IMG/VR virus record: IMGVR_UViG_3300007345_000066
Coordinates: 1-48,564 of that record
Direction: 5' to 3' (one strand)
DNA: 48,564 nt
DNA from: a virus
Below the pieces are notes generated by a model. That model was not told the DNA's origin. It did not search any database and saw only the letters and a list, made by a program, of their open reading frames with translations. A program made the translations under genes and the position numbers. Shown in pieces: positions 1 to 8,835 of the stretch (positions are counted from its first letter, which is position 1; every line of letters begins with the position of its first letter).

Positions 1-3000
1 ACCTGTAGTACCTTGTGTTCCTTGAAGACCTTGAGTACCTTGTGTTCCTTGAGTTCCTTGGACACCTGTAGTACCTTGTGTTCCTTGAAGACCTTGAGTA
101 CCTTGTGTTCCTTGAGTTCCTTGAGTTCCTTGAATACCTTGAGTGCCTTGGATGCCTTGAAGTCCAGCAACAGTTGTTGGATCAACCCATTCAGTTCCTG
201 TAGAGGTTGATTTTAAAACATAACCTGAAGTTCCAGAACTTGCTGCAGAATCGGTAAATGATCCAGATAGAGTTAAATTGCCACTTAAGGTCAAATCTCC
301 AGTTTTAGTTTGAGAATTTGCCGATGTATTAATATAATAAGAACCTTGCTGACCATCAAGCAAGTCTGCATCTAATCCACTACTTGCCCCATCATTGCCT
401 GCGTGCCATACGATATTAGCATTACCTGCATAAATGTTATTTGATGCAACTCTTAATTGACCTGTTGATTCAATTTGGAACAACTCAGAAGTTCCATTTT
501 GGAATACGAATCCTCTGTTTGTACCTCCAGTCATTCTGAAGTACATATTAAAGTCTGAAGTTGTATCTAATCTTCCTCCCCAAGTTGCATCTGCCGATGA
601 TGACATATAGATCTTATATCCATCATTATCATAGAATCTAATTCCTCTACCATTAGCAGCGGCAATTCTTGCATCTACAGTATTTCCAGCATCTGCTCTA
701 AAGAATGATGATGCCTCAAGACCATCTACAGTATCTGCATCAAGTCCGTTTCCACTTCCTTCATCTGAAGTTGTCAGTAATCTTGCAGCATTGTAATAAG
801 GTGCTTTATTGAATACCCACTTATCTCCAGTGGATGCATAAGTCAATGTTGCATTGGAACCATCGACTGTAATTCCTGCACCATCTGCAGATGCAGCATT
901 AACTGCTCCAGAAGCAAGAGTAATATTCTTATCGTCTACTGTTAAAGTTGTAGAGTTGATTGTTGTGGTATCTCCATCAACTTGAAGATCGCCTTTGATG
1001 ATAACTGTTCCTGTATTATCACCTACAGCAGTTGGATCAAGAACAAGGTTTGCTGCACCTGCAATTGTTGATGTATTCCCAGCACCCGTTACATAGATTC
1101 CATAGTCAGTGGTTTCAAATTTCAGAGAGTTATCATAGTAGAGTTCTACTTCTGCATCTCGTCTGAATACTGCAAACTTTTCATCATCTATTGTCCCAAA
1201 TTCCATTCCATAGGTATTACCATCACCATTGAACTGGATATATGCCTGGTCGGTTACATCAGTGGTCTTCTGAATTCTGGTATAAGCAGAAATCCAATTA
1301 GTTCCATCTACATCTCTTGTTTCGGTAATTTTGAGTAGTGATGAATTGCTATTTGTAGTTTTGAATACTGCAAGGTCTTGAGTTGCATCAGCATTTCCTG
1401 CTGTTGTTCCGAGACCTACATTTGGATTAACTAAAATACCATCAGCAGTGGTTTCAAATTTCTTGGAGTTGTCGTAGTAGAGTTCTACTGCTCCATCTGT
1501 AATGAATTTTGCTGCAGTTTCATTTACTGCACCATTTCTAATTTCTACAGAATTTGAACCGCCCAGTATTAAAGAACCAGTTCCGGTATCCTGAATAACA
1601 CTATTAGATCCATTATGATAAATCTGTAAGTCTTGACTATCACCAAATCTCAATCTATCATTATCACCAAGATCTACATTACCTTGGAATGTAGAAGCAC
1701 CAGTAACTGTTAAATTGCTTGCAGTAAGTGTTCCACCATCAAAAGTAAGGTTTGCTGAACCTGCTGGGTTATTTGATGCATCCTTATATACAACCTGATT
1801 TGCAGAACCTGCTACTGGTCCAGTAGTACCTTGTCTGCCTTGAACACCTTGAGTTCCCTGAGTTCCTTGAGTTCCTTGAATGCCCTGAGTGCCTTGAGTA
1901 CCTTGAGTACCTTGGACACCTGTAGTACCTTGTGTTCCTTGAACACCCTGAGTTCCCTGAGTGCCTTGAGTACCTTGAGTACCTTGGACACCTGTAGTAC
2001 CTTGTGTTCCTTGAACACCCTGAGTTCCCTGAGTACCTTGAGTTCCTTGGACACCTGTAGTACCTTGTGTTCCTTGAATGCCCTGAGTGCCTTGAGTACC
2101 TTGAGTACCTTGGACACCTGTAGTACCTTGAGTTCCTTGGACACCTTGAGTTCCTTGGGTACCTTGGATGCCTTGGATGCCTTGGATGCCTTGTGTACCC
2201 TGAGTGCCTTGAGTACCTTGTGTTCCCTGAACACCTTGAGTTCCTTGGACACCTTGAGTTCCTTGAATGCCCTGAGTGCCTTGAGTTCCTTGAGTTCCTT
2301 GAAGACCTTGAGTACCTTGAGTTCCCTGAACACCTTGAGTTCCTTGGACACCTGTAGTACCTTGTGTTCCTTGAAGACCTTGAGTACCTTGTGTTCCTTG
2401 GACACCTGTAGTACCTTGAGTTCCCTGAGTACCTTGAGTTCCCTGAGTACCTTGAGTTCCCTGAGTTCCTTGAATACCTTGAGTGCCTTGGATGCCTTGA
2501 AGTCCAGCAACAGTCGTGGGATCAACCCACTCAGTTCCACTTAAAGTTGACTGTAAAACGTATCCTGTAGTTCCAGAACTTACTGTCGAATCAATAAATG
2601 ATCCTGAAAGGGTTAAATTACCACTTAAGGTCAAATCTCCAGTTTTAGTTTGAGAATTTGCCGATGTATTGATGTAGTAAGAACCTTCTTGTCCATCAAG
2701 CAAGTCTGCATCTAAACCTGATGATGCTCCATCATTACCAGCGTGCCATACCGTATTAGCATTACCTGCATAAATGTTATTAGAAGCAACTCTTACTTGA
2801 CCGTCCGATTCAATCTGGAACAACTCAGAAGTTCCATTTTGGAATACGAATCCTCTGTTTGTACCTCCAGTCATCCTGAAGTACATATTAAAATCGGAAG
2901 TCGAATCTAGTCTTCCTCCCCAAGTACTATCAGTACTTGATGACATCCAAATTTTATAGTTATCACTGTCAAAGAATCTAACACCTCTACCATTTCCAAT

Positions 3001-6000
3001 TGACAATCTTACATCCACAGAGTTTGAAGTATCTGCTCTGAAGAATGATGATGCCTCAAGACCATCTACAGTGTCTGCATCTAAACCATTTCCACTTCCT
3101 TCATCGGAAGTTGTAAGTAACCTAGCAGCATTGTAATAAGGTGCTTTATTGAATACCCACTTATCTCCAGTGGATGCATACGTTAAACTTGCATTTGCAC
3201 CATCAAGAGTAATACCACCTCCATCTGCTGCGGAAGAATCTGCTGCACCAGAAGCTAGAGTGATATTTAAGTCATCTACAATAAGTTCTGTTGAATTTAT
3301 TGTTGTTGTTTGTCCATCAACTTGAAGGTCACCTTTTATAACAACAGTTCCTGAGTTGTCACCGATTGTTGTTGGATCAATTACAAAGGTTGCTGGTCCA
3401 TTAATCTGATTTGCATATAGAGAAGTTCCATCAAAAGTTAAATTTGTAGAACCTGTTGCAATATTAGAACTATTTTTGTAAACAACTTGATTTGCTGATC
3501 CAGCTACTGGTCCCGTTGTACCCTGAGTGCCTTGAGTACCTTGAGTTCCCTGAGTACCTTGAATACCCTGAGTTCCTTGTCTTCCTTGAACACCTTGAGT
3601 GCCTTGGATGCCTTGGATGCCTTGTGTACCCTGAGTACCTTGAGTTCCTTGAGTACCTTGAGTGCCTTGGATGCCTTGGATGCCTTGTGTACCCTGAGTA
3701 CCTTGAGTTCCTTGAGTACCTTGAGTTCCTTGGACACCTTGAGTTCCTTGGGTACCTTGGATACCTTGGATGCCTTGAGTACCTTGAGTACCTTGAGTAC
3801 CTTGGATACCTTGGATGCCTTGAGTACCTTGAGTACCTTGAGTACCTTGAGTTCCTTGAATGCCCTGAGTTCCTTGAGTTCCTTGAGTTCCTTGAGTTCC
3901 TTGAGTTCCTTGCGTTCCTTGAATGCCCTGAGTTCCTTGAGTTCCTTGGATACCTTGGATACCTTGGATGCCTTGTGTACCCTGAGTACCTTGAGTACCT
4001 TGAGTACCTTGAATGCCCTGAGTACCTTGTGTACCCTGAGTACCTTGAGTTCCTTGAGTACCTTGAGTGCCTTGGATGCCTTGGATGCCTTGTGTACCCT
4101 GAGTGCCTTGAGTACCTTGAGTACCTTGAGTTCCTTGAATGCCCTGAGTACCTTGTGTTCCCTGAACACCTTGAGTTCCTTGGACACCTTGAGTTCCTTG
4201 AATGCCCTGAGTGCCTTGAGTACCTTGTGTTCCCTGAACACCTTGAGTTCCTTGGACACCTTGAGTTCCTTGAATGCCCTGAGTGCCTTGAGTACCTTGT
4301 GTTCCTTGAACACCCTGAGTTCCTTGGACACCTTGAGTGCCTTGGACACCTTGAGTGCCTTGGACACCTGTAGTACCTTGAGTACCTTGTGTTCCCTGAA
4401 CACCTTGAGTTCCCTGAACACCTTGAGTTCCCTGAGTACCTTGAATACCTTGAGTGCCTTGAATACCTTGTGTTCCCTGAACACCTTGAGTACCTTGAGT
4501 TCCTTGGGCACCTTGTGTACCCTGAGTTCCTTGTGTACCCTGAGTTCCTTGTGTTCCCTGAACACCTTGAGTACCTTGAGTACCTTGAGTACCCTGAACA
4601 CCTTGAGTTCCCTGTATTCCTGCTGCGTATGGGTCTGTCCAAGATATACCTGTTCCAGTCGAAACTAGAATATCTCCAGAATCTCCCTTAAGGTGGTTTG
4701 TATCATATAGTGCACCATGAATATCAATATCACCACCAACTGCCAAAGCAGTTCCGGAAAGCATATCGGTCAGACCAATTCCAAGAGCATAGTTAGTCAA
4801 CCAGGCATCAGTTCCAAGACCAGAGAAGGTTCCTTCTTTGAACCACATAATCTTCTTATATGTGGGAGGAAGAGTTTCAATTCCTGCTACATTAAGACTG
4901 ACTAATGGAGTACCTTCTGTTGATGCAAGTGCAACACCACCATGATTTGCTGTTGTATCAGTTGATGCATCATTTCCATTTGAATCAGTTCTATATCCAA
5001 GAATAATGTCCGCATCACTGATTCTGAGAGTTTCTGTGAATAATGTTGCAGAAGTACCACCAATTGTTACACTTCCATCAACATATAAATCTCTACCTAT
5101 AGTAACATCTCTACCGACAAATAAATCATTGCCATTAAAGGTTAAATTATCCGATCCTGCTGGATTATTCGAACCATCTTTATATACAACTTGTTCCGCA
5201 GATCCAGCTACAGGACCAGTCGTTCCCTGAACACCTTGAGTACCTTGAGTTCCTTGAGTGCCCTGAACCCCCTGAGTACCCTGTGTTCCTTGAACACCTT
5301 GAGTTCCCTGTGTTCCTTGAGTCCCTTGAATGCCCTGAGTACCTTGAGTGCCCTGAACTCCCTGAGTGCCCTGAACCCCCTGAGTTCCCTGTGTTCCTTG
5401 AACACCTTGAGTTCCCTGTGTTCCTTGAGTCCCTTGAACACCCTGAGTACCTTGTATTCCATCAAGACCCTGAGTACCTTGGAGACCTTGAGTACCTTGA
5501 GTTCCCTGTGTTCCTTGAGTCCCTTGAATACCTTGAATACCTTGAGTCCCTTGAGTACCTTGAGTACCTTGAGTTCCCTGTGTTCCTTGAGTCCCTTGAA
5601 TACCTTGAGTACCTTGAGTGCCCTGAACCCCCTGAGTACCCTGTGTTCCTTGAACACCTTGAGTGCCCTGAACCCCCTGAGTGCCCTGAGTACCTTGTAT
5701 TCCATCAACACCCTGAGTACCTTGGAGACCTTGAGTACCTTGTGTTCCTTGAACGCCTTGAGTACCTTGTATTCCATCAACACCCTGAGTGCCTTGTGTT
5801 CCTTGAGTACCTTGGATACCTTGAGTACCTTGGATACCTTGAGTGCCTTGAACACCTTGAGTACCTTGAATTCCTACTTGCTGAGTAAAGGTGATAGTTG
5901 CTGTTGTTCCAGCACCAGTTGCAGTAACTCCTGCTCCAACAAAATTTATGGTATGGTAACCAGTACCAATACCTACACCTTCTTCCTCAATTTCAACACC

Positions 6001-6288
6001 AGTTAATGTAGTATTTATAATATTTTCAATAGTTTCTATTCCATCAATATTTGTCCAAGTTGCACCTGCTCCAGTAGAAACTAAAACTTGACCCTGAGAA
6101 CCTACTTGATTATCTCTATCATATAAACTTCCGCGCAATCTTAGATCGCCATTAATGTCCAAGTCAGCAGTTGCTGCTGCAGTCCCAATACCAACCTTAC
6201 CGACAACTTCAACAGTTGTTTTGTTCTCGGAATAAGAACTTATGCCGACTTTTAAATTCTTTTGACGATTGCTAAGATACTTTGACAT
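1..6288 (-). CDS. Giant collagen-like tail fibre/virion structural protein (3' end beyond window)
   Basis: One uninterrupted frame of 2096 codons starts at ATG 6288 (MSKYLSNRQKNLKVG) and is still open at base 1, so the C-terminus is missing. Layout by residue: N-terminal beta-rich head 1-137 (VGKVGIGT, then a 'QGQVLVSTGAGATW' type motif); collagen-like tract 1 about 138-356; module 1 about 357-556; tract 2 about 557-925; module 2 about 926-1259; tract 3 about 1260-1488; module 3 about 1489-2039; tract 4 from about 2040 to the edge. Tracts are Gly-X-Gln triplets (GTQ, GVQ, GIQ, GLQ, rare GTT or GLD). After tracts the modules open with GTTGPVAGSANQVVYKD-like sequence followed by an N-A/P-AGSANLTFDG motif. 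Phage collagen-like tracts form trimeric rods, so a trimeric fibre is inferred. No Shine-Dalgarno is visible; the leader is AACTCAAAATG. Low-complexity DNA makes long false ORFs in all other frames here. The frame is certain; the role is family-level. Confidence 0.9.
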   Translation of the reverse strand, partial: MSKYLSNRQKNLKVGISSYSENKTTVEVVGKVGIGTAAATADLDINGDLRLRGSLYDRDNQVGSQGQVLVSTGAGATWTNIDGIETIENIINTTLTGVEIEEEGVGIGTGYHTINFVGAGVTATGAGTTATITFTQQVGIQGTQGVQGTQGIQGTQGIQGTQGTQGTQGVDGIQGTQGVQGTQGTQGLQGTQGVDGIQGTQGTQGVQGTQGVQGTQGTQGVQGTQGTQGIQGTQGTQGTQGTQGTQGTQGIQGIQGTQGTQGTQGTQGLQGTQGLDGIQGTQGVQGTQGTQGTQGVQGTQGTQGVQGTQGVQGTQGTQGIQGTQGTQGTQGVQGTQGTQGVQGTQGTQGTQGVQGTTGPVAGSAEQVVYKDGSNNPAGSDNLTFNGNDLFVGRDVTIGRDLYVDGSVTIGGTSATLFTETLRISDADIILGYRTDSNGNDASTDTTANHGGVALASTEGTPLVSLNVAGIETLPPTYKKIMWFKEGTFSGLGTDAWLTNYALGIGLTDMLSGTALAVGGDIDIHGALYDTNHLKGDSGDILVSTGTGISWTDPYAAGIQGTQGVQGTQGTQGTQGVQGTQGTQGTQGTQGTQGAQGTQGTQGVQGTQGIQGTQGIQGTQGTQGVQGTQGVQGTQGTQGTTGVQGTQGVQGTQGVQGTQGVQGTQGTQGTQGIQGTQGVQGTQGVQGTQGTQGTQGIQGTQGVQGTQGVQGTQGTQGIQGTQGTQGTQGTQGTQGIQGIQGTQGTQGTQGTQGTQGTQGIQGTQGTQGTQGTQGIQGIQGIQGTQGTQGIQGTQGTQGTQGTQGTQGTQGIQGTQGTQGTQGTQGIQGIQGTQGTQGTQGIQGIQGTQGTQGVQGTQGTQGTQGTQGTQGIQGIQGTQGTQGTQGTQGTQGIQGIQGTQGVQGRQGTQGIQGTQGTQGTQGTQGTTGPVAGSANQVVYKNSSNIATGSTNLTFDGTSLYANQINGPATFVIDPTTIGDNSGTVVIKGDLQVDGQTTTINSTELIVDDLNITLASGAADSSAADGGGITLDGANASLTYASTGDKWVFNKAPYYNAARLLTTSDEGSGNGLDADTVDGLEASSFFRADTSNSVDVRLSIGNGRGVRFFDSDNYKIWMSSSTDSTWGGRLDSTSDFNMYFRMTGGTNRGFVFQNGTSELFQIESDGQVRVASNNIYAGNANTVWHAGNDGASSGLDADLLDGQEGSYYINTSANSQTKTGDLTLSGNLTLSGSFIDSTVSSGTTGYVLQSTLSGTEWVDPTTVAGLQGIQGTQGIQGTQGTQGTQGTQGTQGTQGTTGVQGTQGTQGLQGTQGTTGVQGTQGVQGTQGTQGLQGTQGTQGTQGIQGTQGVQGTQGVQGTQGTQGTQGTQGIQGIQGIQGTQGTQGVQGTQGTTGVQGTQGTQGTQGIQGTQGTTGVQGTQGTQGTQGVQGTQGTTGVQGTQGTQGTQGTQGVQGTQGTTGVQGTQGTQGTQGIQGTQGTQGTQGVQGRQGTTGPVAGSANQVVYKDASNNPAGSANLTFDGGTLTASNLTVTGASTFQGNVDLGDNDRLRFGDSQDLQIYHNGSNSVIQDTGTGSLILGGSNSVEIRNGAVNETAAKFITDGAVELYYDNSKKFETTADGILVNPNVGLGTTAGNADATQDLAVFKTTNSNSSLLKITETRDVDGTNWISAYTRIQKTTDVTDQAYIQFNGDGNTYGMEFGTIDDEKFAVFRRDAEVELYYDNSLKFETTDYGIYVTGAGNTSTIAGAANLVLDPTAVGDNTGTVIIKGDLQVDGDTTTINSTTLTVDDKNITLASGAVNAASADGAGITVDGSNATLTYASTGDKWVFNKAPYYNAARLLTTSDEGSGNGLDADTVDGLEASSFFRADAGNTVDARIAAANGRGIRFYDNDGYKIYMSSSADATWGGRLDTTSDFNMYFRMTGGTNRGFVFQNGTSELFQIESTGQLRVASNNIYAGNANIVWHAGNDGASSGLDADLLDGQQGSYYINTSANSQTKTGDLTLSGNLTLSGSFTDSAASSGTSGYVLKSTSTGTEWVDPTTVAGLQGIQGTQGIQGTQGTQGTQGTQGLQGTQGTTGVQGTQGTQGTQGLQGTQGTTG

Positions 6289-6311
6289 TTTGAGTTAAAA
6301 AAATGTATTGA

Positions 6312-6641
6312 TTAATTTAATGATTCTAAAATACTTGTAACAAATTTTAAATTTGAAGCATTACTGCCAGATAATACTAATTTATCTCCACTTTCAAGGA
6401 CCAATTTTCCAGTTAATAAATTTGCAGTATCATTTCCGGAAATTGGAAAATCCTTCAATAATTCCGTATCAGTTGTGCTTCTTCTATGTACTAATGTAAT
6501 ATCTTCAGATGTTGATCCAATGTTTGCAATTTGTGCCAAAAGAACAACACCAGTATATCCAGTTGGTGCTGAATATACCTCAGTTTCCGTTAAAGAAACT
6601 ACAGCAGTTACTGTTTGGAATACATTTAGTGCTAATGCCAT
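6312..6641 (-). CDS. Small virion-associated protein, 109 aa
   Basis: The product is a 109-aa beta-rich protein with no signal peptide, membrane segment or cysteine. It reads like a small phage surface or fibre-associated domain: an N-terminal 'VTAVVSLTETEVYSAPTGYT' segment followed by alternating hydrophobic strands. I do not recognise a named family. The start at 6641 has a good ribosome binding site (AGGAG, 7 nt upstream) that lies inside the last codons of the 621-aa gene, whose stop is 1 nt away (TAATATG), so the two are translationally coupled. It sits between two fibre-type genes, which suggests a particle component. Function is inferred from context only. Confidence 0.8.
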   Translation of the reverse strand: MALALNVFQTVTAVVSLTETEVYSAPTGYTGVVLLAQIANIGSTSEDITLVHRRSTTDTELLKDFPISGNDTANLLTGKLVLESGDKLVLSGSNASNLKFVTSILESLN

Positions 6642-6642
6642 A

Positions 6643-8508
6643 TTATTCTCCTAATGCTAGAATGAATGGGGTTAATGTAGAAAACAAACTCTTAGAATAA
6701 AATCTCCCAGAAATAGTTCCGGTTTGTTGGTCAACTACAACACCATCACCAATTCTAAAATTACCTGCTTGATCTGTTGAAGTGTATACAACAAGTCCTC
6801 CATTTCTTGAATCAGTTTCCTGCTCTTGAATTGGAATTCCTCCAGCTTGGGGAAATGCGGTATCAATATCAGTTCCTGTACCTATATATTCCATTGAATG
6901 ACCTGATGCAAGAACTCTACTTTGTTTGAAGAAAACCGCAGTAGATCCAACTCCAACAGAATATGGAACGTTTTCAGTTACTGTAATAGTGCAAATGCCA
7001 GAAACAACTGGTGTAGATTCTTTAATAGAATAATATGTTGGAATTAAAACCGCAGTTCCAATGGCAGTTGTTCCTGCTCCTTGAGGATCTGCAATAGTAA
7101 TTGATGGAGTATGGGTGTATCCTCTACCATTAGAAACAATTTCAACATCAACAACTTGACCATTTTTAACTTCAGCAACTGCTGTTGCAGGAACTCCCCA
7201 AGAAGTTAAAGGTCCATCAATACTAATTGAAACGTTTTCAGTATATCCACTACCACCATTAGTAATAATGATATCATCGACAGTATAGTATAAATCTTCA
7301 ATATAAATCACTTGCCCATCAAATGGTCTTACTGCATTTATTGCAACTGTTCCTCCAGATGTGTATGTGTGGGGAAGAGTTGATGCTCCAACATAAACTT
7401 CAAACGATGTGGAACTTGGAATAGAAACCACTTCAAAAATATATCCACTGTTTCCTGATGGATATGTTACTGTAGTTACTCCACCATCAGATGTGCAAGT
7501 AAATCCAAGACCAGAAATGGTCAGTCCCATACCAACATTAAAGTTGTGATTGGAATTGACCGTTATCGTTGTAAGACCAGTTGTATTATCGTATAGTGCA
7601 TTCGTAACATTAAATGTTGGAACATTTAAATCCAAAACAAATGTATCGGAATTTGCTGAAGCAGCACTGGTAATAATCCCAGTATATTTTTTAGGACCTA
7701 CTCCATCAGCAATAAGAGCATAATTTCCAAATGATGAGTTGGAGTTTGTTAAATCACAAGCACCACCAGAACCGCAGTAAACAGAAATATCATTACAAAT
7801 GGTAAATAATGAAACTAATTGAGCATAACCTTCATTTGTAATCGAGACTCCAATGCCACCTTGATTGTATTGTGTAAAAGAGTCTACAACCATACTCTTC
7901 AATTTGCCGATACAATCAGAACCATCAATTAACATTCCAATACTATTGGAAATGAAGTTTGTACAATTTCTAATGTATGGAGATTGTGAAGTAAATCCAA
8001 CAACTGTAGGGTCGAATCTAACACAAGCCTTTCCAGAATCTACAGATCCTTTAAAAGACATGTCCGAAACATAAGCACCTTCTCTTACATAAAAAAGATC
8101 TTGATTGGAATTCTGTGGAGTAATAGTTACTTCTCTTAAACTATCTCCAATTATAGAAACTTTTTTTGGTATAGTTAAAGGATTATCTTCTATATAAGAT
8201 CCAGCAGTAATTCTAATAATGGATCCTTCTTCTGCGATTGCAAGGGCTCCTTTGAGGGTTCCTTTTGCGTCTCCGAGTTTTTTTCCTGTATTTGTATCGC
8301 TTCCGTCTTTTGTGACATAATAAACATTAGATACTGTTGCCCCAGCACCGACTCTTACAATGTCAGTGCCTATTCCGGTTCTTTCTCTTCTAACTAAGAG
8401 GTCGGCGTCATATGTGTTGAGGGCTAGCTCACCTAGAGGTAGTTGCCCCAACGTTGGTATTTTTCCAGGTACAGAAGACCTTTTAATTCTAATATTTGGA
8501 TCTGCCAT
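6643..8508 (-). CDS. Virion structural/fibre protein with predicted beta-helix, 621 aa
   Basis: The N-terminus (residues 1-50, IRIKRSSVPGKIPTLGQLPL..ELALNTYDADLLVR) resembles the short anchoring domain at the start of many phage fibre and tropism proteins. Residues about 60-270 (YYVTKDGSDTNTGKKLGDAK, then repeated short strands with IRITAG, VSIIGDS and YVREGAYVSDMSF) look like a right-handed parallel beta-helix of the pectate-lyase type found in tailspikes. Later come two G-x-GY repeats (GGSGYTEN, NGRGYTHTP) shared with other virion proteins here. No catalytic residues can be assigned. The start at 8508 has AGAGG 6 nt upstream. A perfect late promoter TATAAATA lies about 55 nt upstream. Likely a baseplate- or fibre-attached surface protein; the host-binding role is inferred. 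Confidence 0.82.
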   Translation of the reverse strand: MADPNIRIKRSSVPGKIPTLGQLPLGELALNTYDADLLVRRERTGIGTDIVRVGAGATVSNVYYVTKDGSDTNTGKKLGDAKGTLKGALAIAEEGSIIRITAGSYIEDNPLTIPKKVSIIGDSLREVTITPQNSNQDLFYVREGAYVSDMSFKGSVDSGKACVRFDPTVVGFTSQSPYIRNCTNFISNSIGMLIDGSDCIGKLKSMVVDSFTQYNQGGIGVSITNEGYAQLVSLFTICNDISVYCGSGGACDLTNSNSSFGNYALIADGVGPKKYTGIITSAASANSDTFVLDLNVPTFNVTNALYDNTTGLTTITVNSNHNFNVGMGLTISGLGFTCTSDGGVTTVTYPSGNSGYIFEVVSIPSSTSFEVYVGASTLPHTYTSGGTVAINAVRPFDGQVIYIEDLYYTVDDIIITNGGSGYTENVSISIDGPLTSWGVPATAVAEVKNGQVVDVEIVSNGRGYTHTPSITIADPQGAGTTAIGTAVLIPTYYSIKESTPVVSGICTITVTENVPYSVGVGSTAVFFKQSRVLASGHSMEYIGTGTDIDTAFPQAGGIPIQEQETDSRNGGLVVYTSTDQAGNFRIGDGVVVDQQTGTISGRFYSKSLFSTLTPFILALGE

Positions 8509-8538
8509 TCAACCTCTCATAGTTGGTAGAAACCGTAT

Positions 8539-8558
8539 AGATTCTTATATAAGAATCT
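8539..8558. promoter_or_regulatory. Perfect 20-bp palindrome at predicted late start site
   Basis: AGATTCTTATATAAGAATCT reads identically on both strands. It begins 5 bp downstream of the TATAAATA late promoter of the 621-aa gene, so it would cover the transcription start and form a hairpin at the very 5' end of the mRNA, or be a dimer-binding operator. The sequence is directly visible; the role is inferred. Confidence 0.6.
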
Positions 8559-8562
8559 CTAT

Positions 8563-8570
8563 TATTTATA
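8563..8570 (-). promoter_or_regulatory. T4-type late promoter TATAAATA (621-aa gene)
   Basis: TATAAATA on the minus strand is the exact T4 late -10 consensus read by the gp55 sigma factor. It lies in the intergenic gap 55 nt before the 621-aa start, with no -35 element, as expected for late promoters. Confidence 0.7.
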
Positions 8571-8588
8571 GTGTCAAACTAATTCAGA

Positions 8589-8780
8589 TTATTGAAAATC
8601 TTCAGATCCTGTTTTAGTTGTTCTTTTCGTTTTTTTTAATTTTTCCAACTCATTTTGTAGAGATGTATTTGCCTGTGTCAGAGTCTCTACCTGAGTTTCT
8701 AACACTATTGTCTTATTAAAAAGGTCAAATGCTTTTTGTTGATATTTTGCTACTATTGCTTTTAAATCTTCTTCAGACAT
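8589..8780 (-). CDS. Small coiled-coil protein, 63 aa
   Basis: Starting at MSEEDLKAI, the product is 63 aa and almost entirely helical, with a heptad-like run (residues about 15-50: ..TIVLETQVETLTQANTSLQN..) and a basic tail KKTKRTTKTG. This suggests a short coiled coil, possibly a chaperone or linker for the neighbouring fibre proteins. An ATG 12 nt further upstream (8792) is in frame but lies inside the terminator stem at 8787-8810, so I chose 8780. No clear Shine-Dalgarno is seen, only a T-run. Specific function is unknown. Confidence 0.72.
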   Translation of the reverse strand: MSEEDLKAIVAKYQQKAFDLFNKTIVLETQVETLTQANTSLQNELEKLKKTKRTTKTGSEDFQ

Positions 8781-8810
8781 AAAAAAATACACCCAGTAAA
8801 CTGAGTGTAT
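8781..8810 (-). terminator. Rho-independent terminator after the 724-aa gene
   Basis: On the minus strand ATACACTCAG-TTTA-CTGGGTGTAT forms a 10-bp stem (one G-T pair) with a 4-nt loop, followed at once by TTTTTTT. It lies 25 nt past the stop of the 724-aa gene and ends exactly at the start of the next gene. Confidence 0.85.
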
Positions 8811-8815
8811 TTATT
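8808..8815 (-). promoter_or_regulatory. Possible late promoter AATAAATA overlapping the terminator
   Basis: AATAAATA fits the cyanophage late consensus NATAAATA and overlaps the first bases of the terminator stem. If used, transcription would start inside the stem, so the new transcript would lack a complete hairpin. It would drive the 63-aa gene, which otherwise lies just after a terminator. Confidence 0.45.
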
Positions 8816-8835
8816 GAAATTATTTAATTAAATTA

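Noticed and set aside
1824-5876. Short direct repeats resembling a CRISPR array
   Set aside because: The repeat unit is 9 bp coding for Gly-X-Gln in one continuous frame, with no unique spacers of constant length.
1831-5888. Long open frames on both strands within the collagen-like DNA (e.g. Leu/Ser-Thr, Lys-Val-Leu, Tyr-Ser-Arg or Leu-Glu-Tyr repeats)
   Set aside because: They are frame shadows of the Gly-X-Gln repeat. Only the minus frame from 6288 runs through both the repeats and the non-repetitive modules without a stop.
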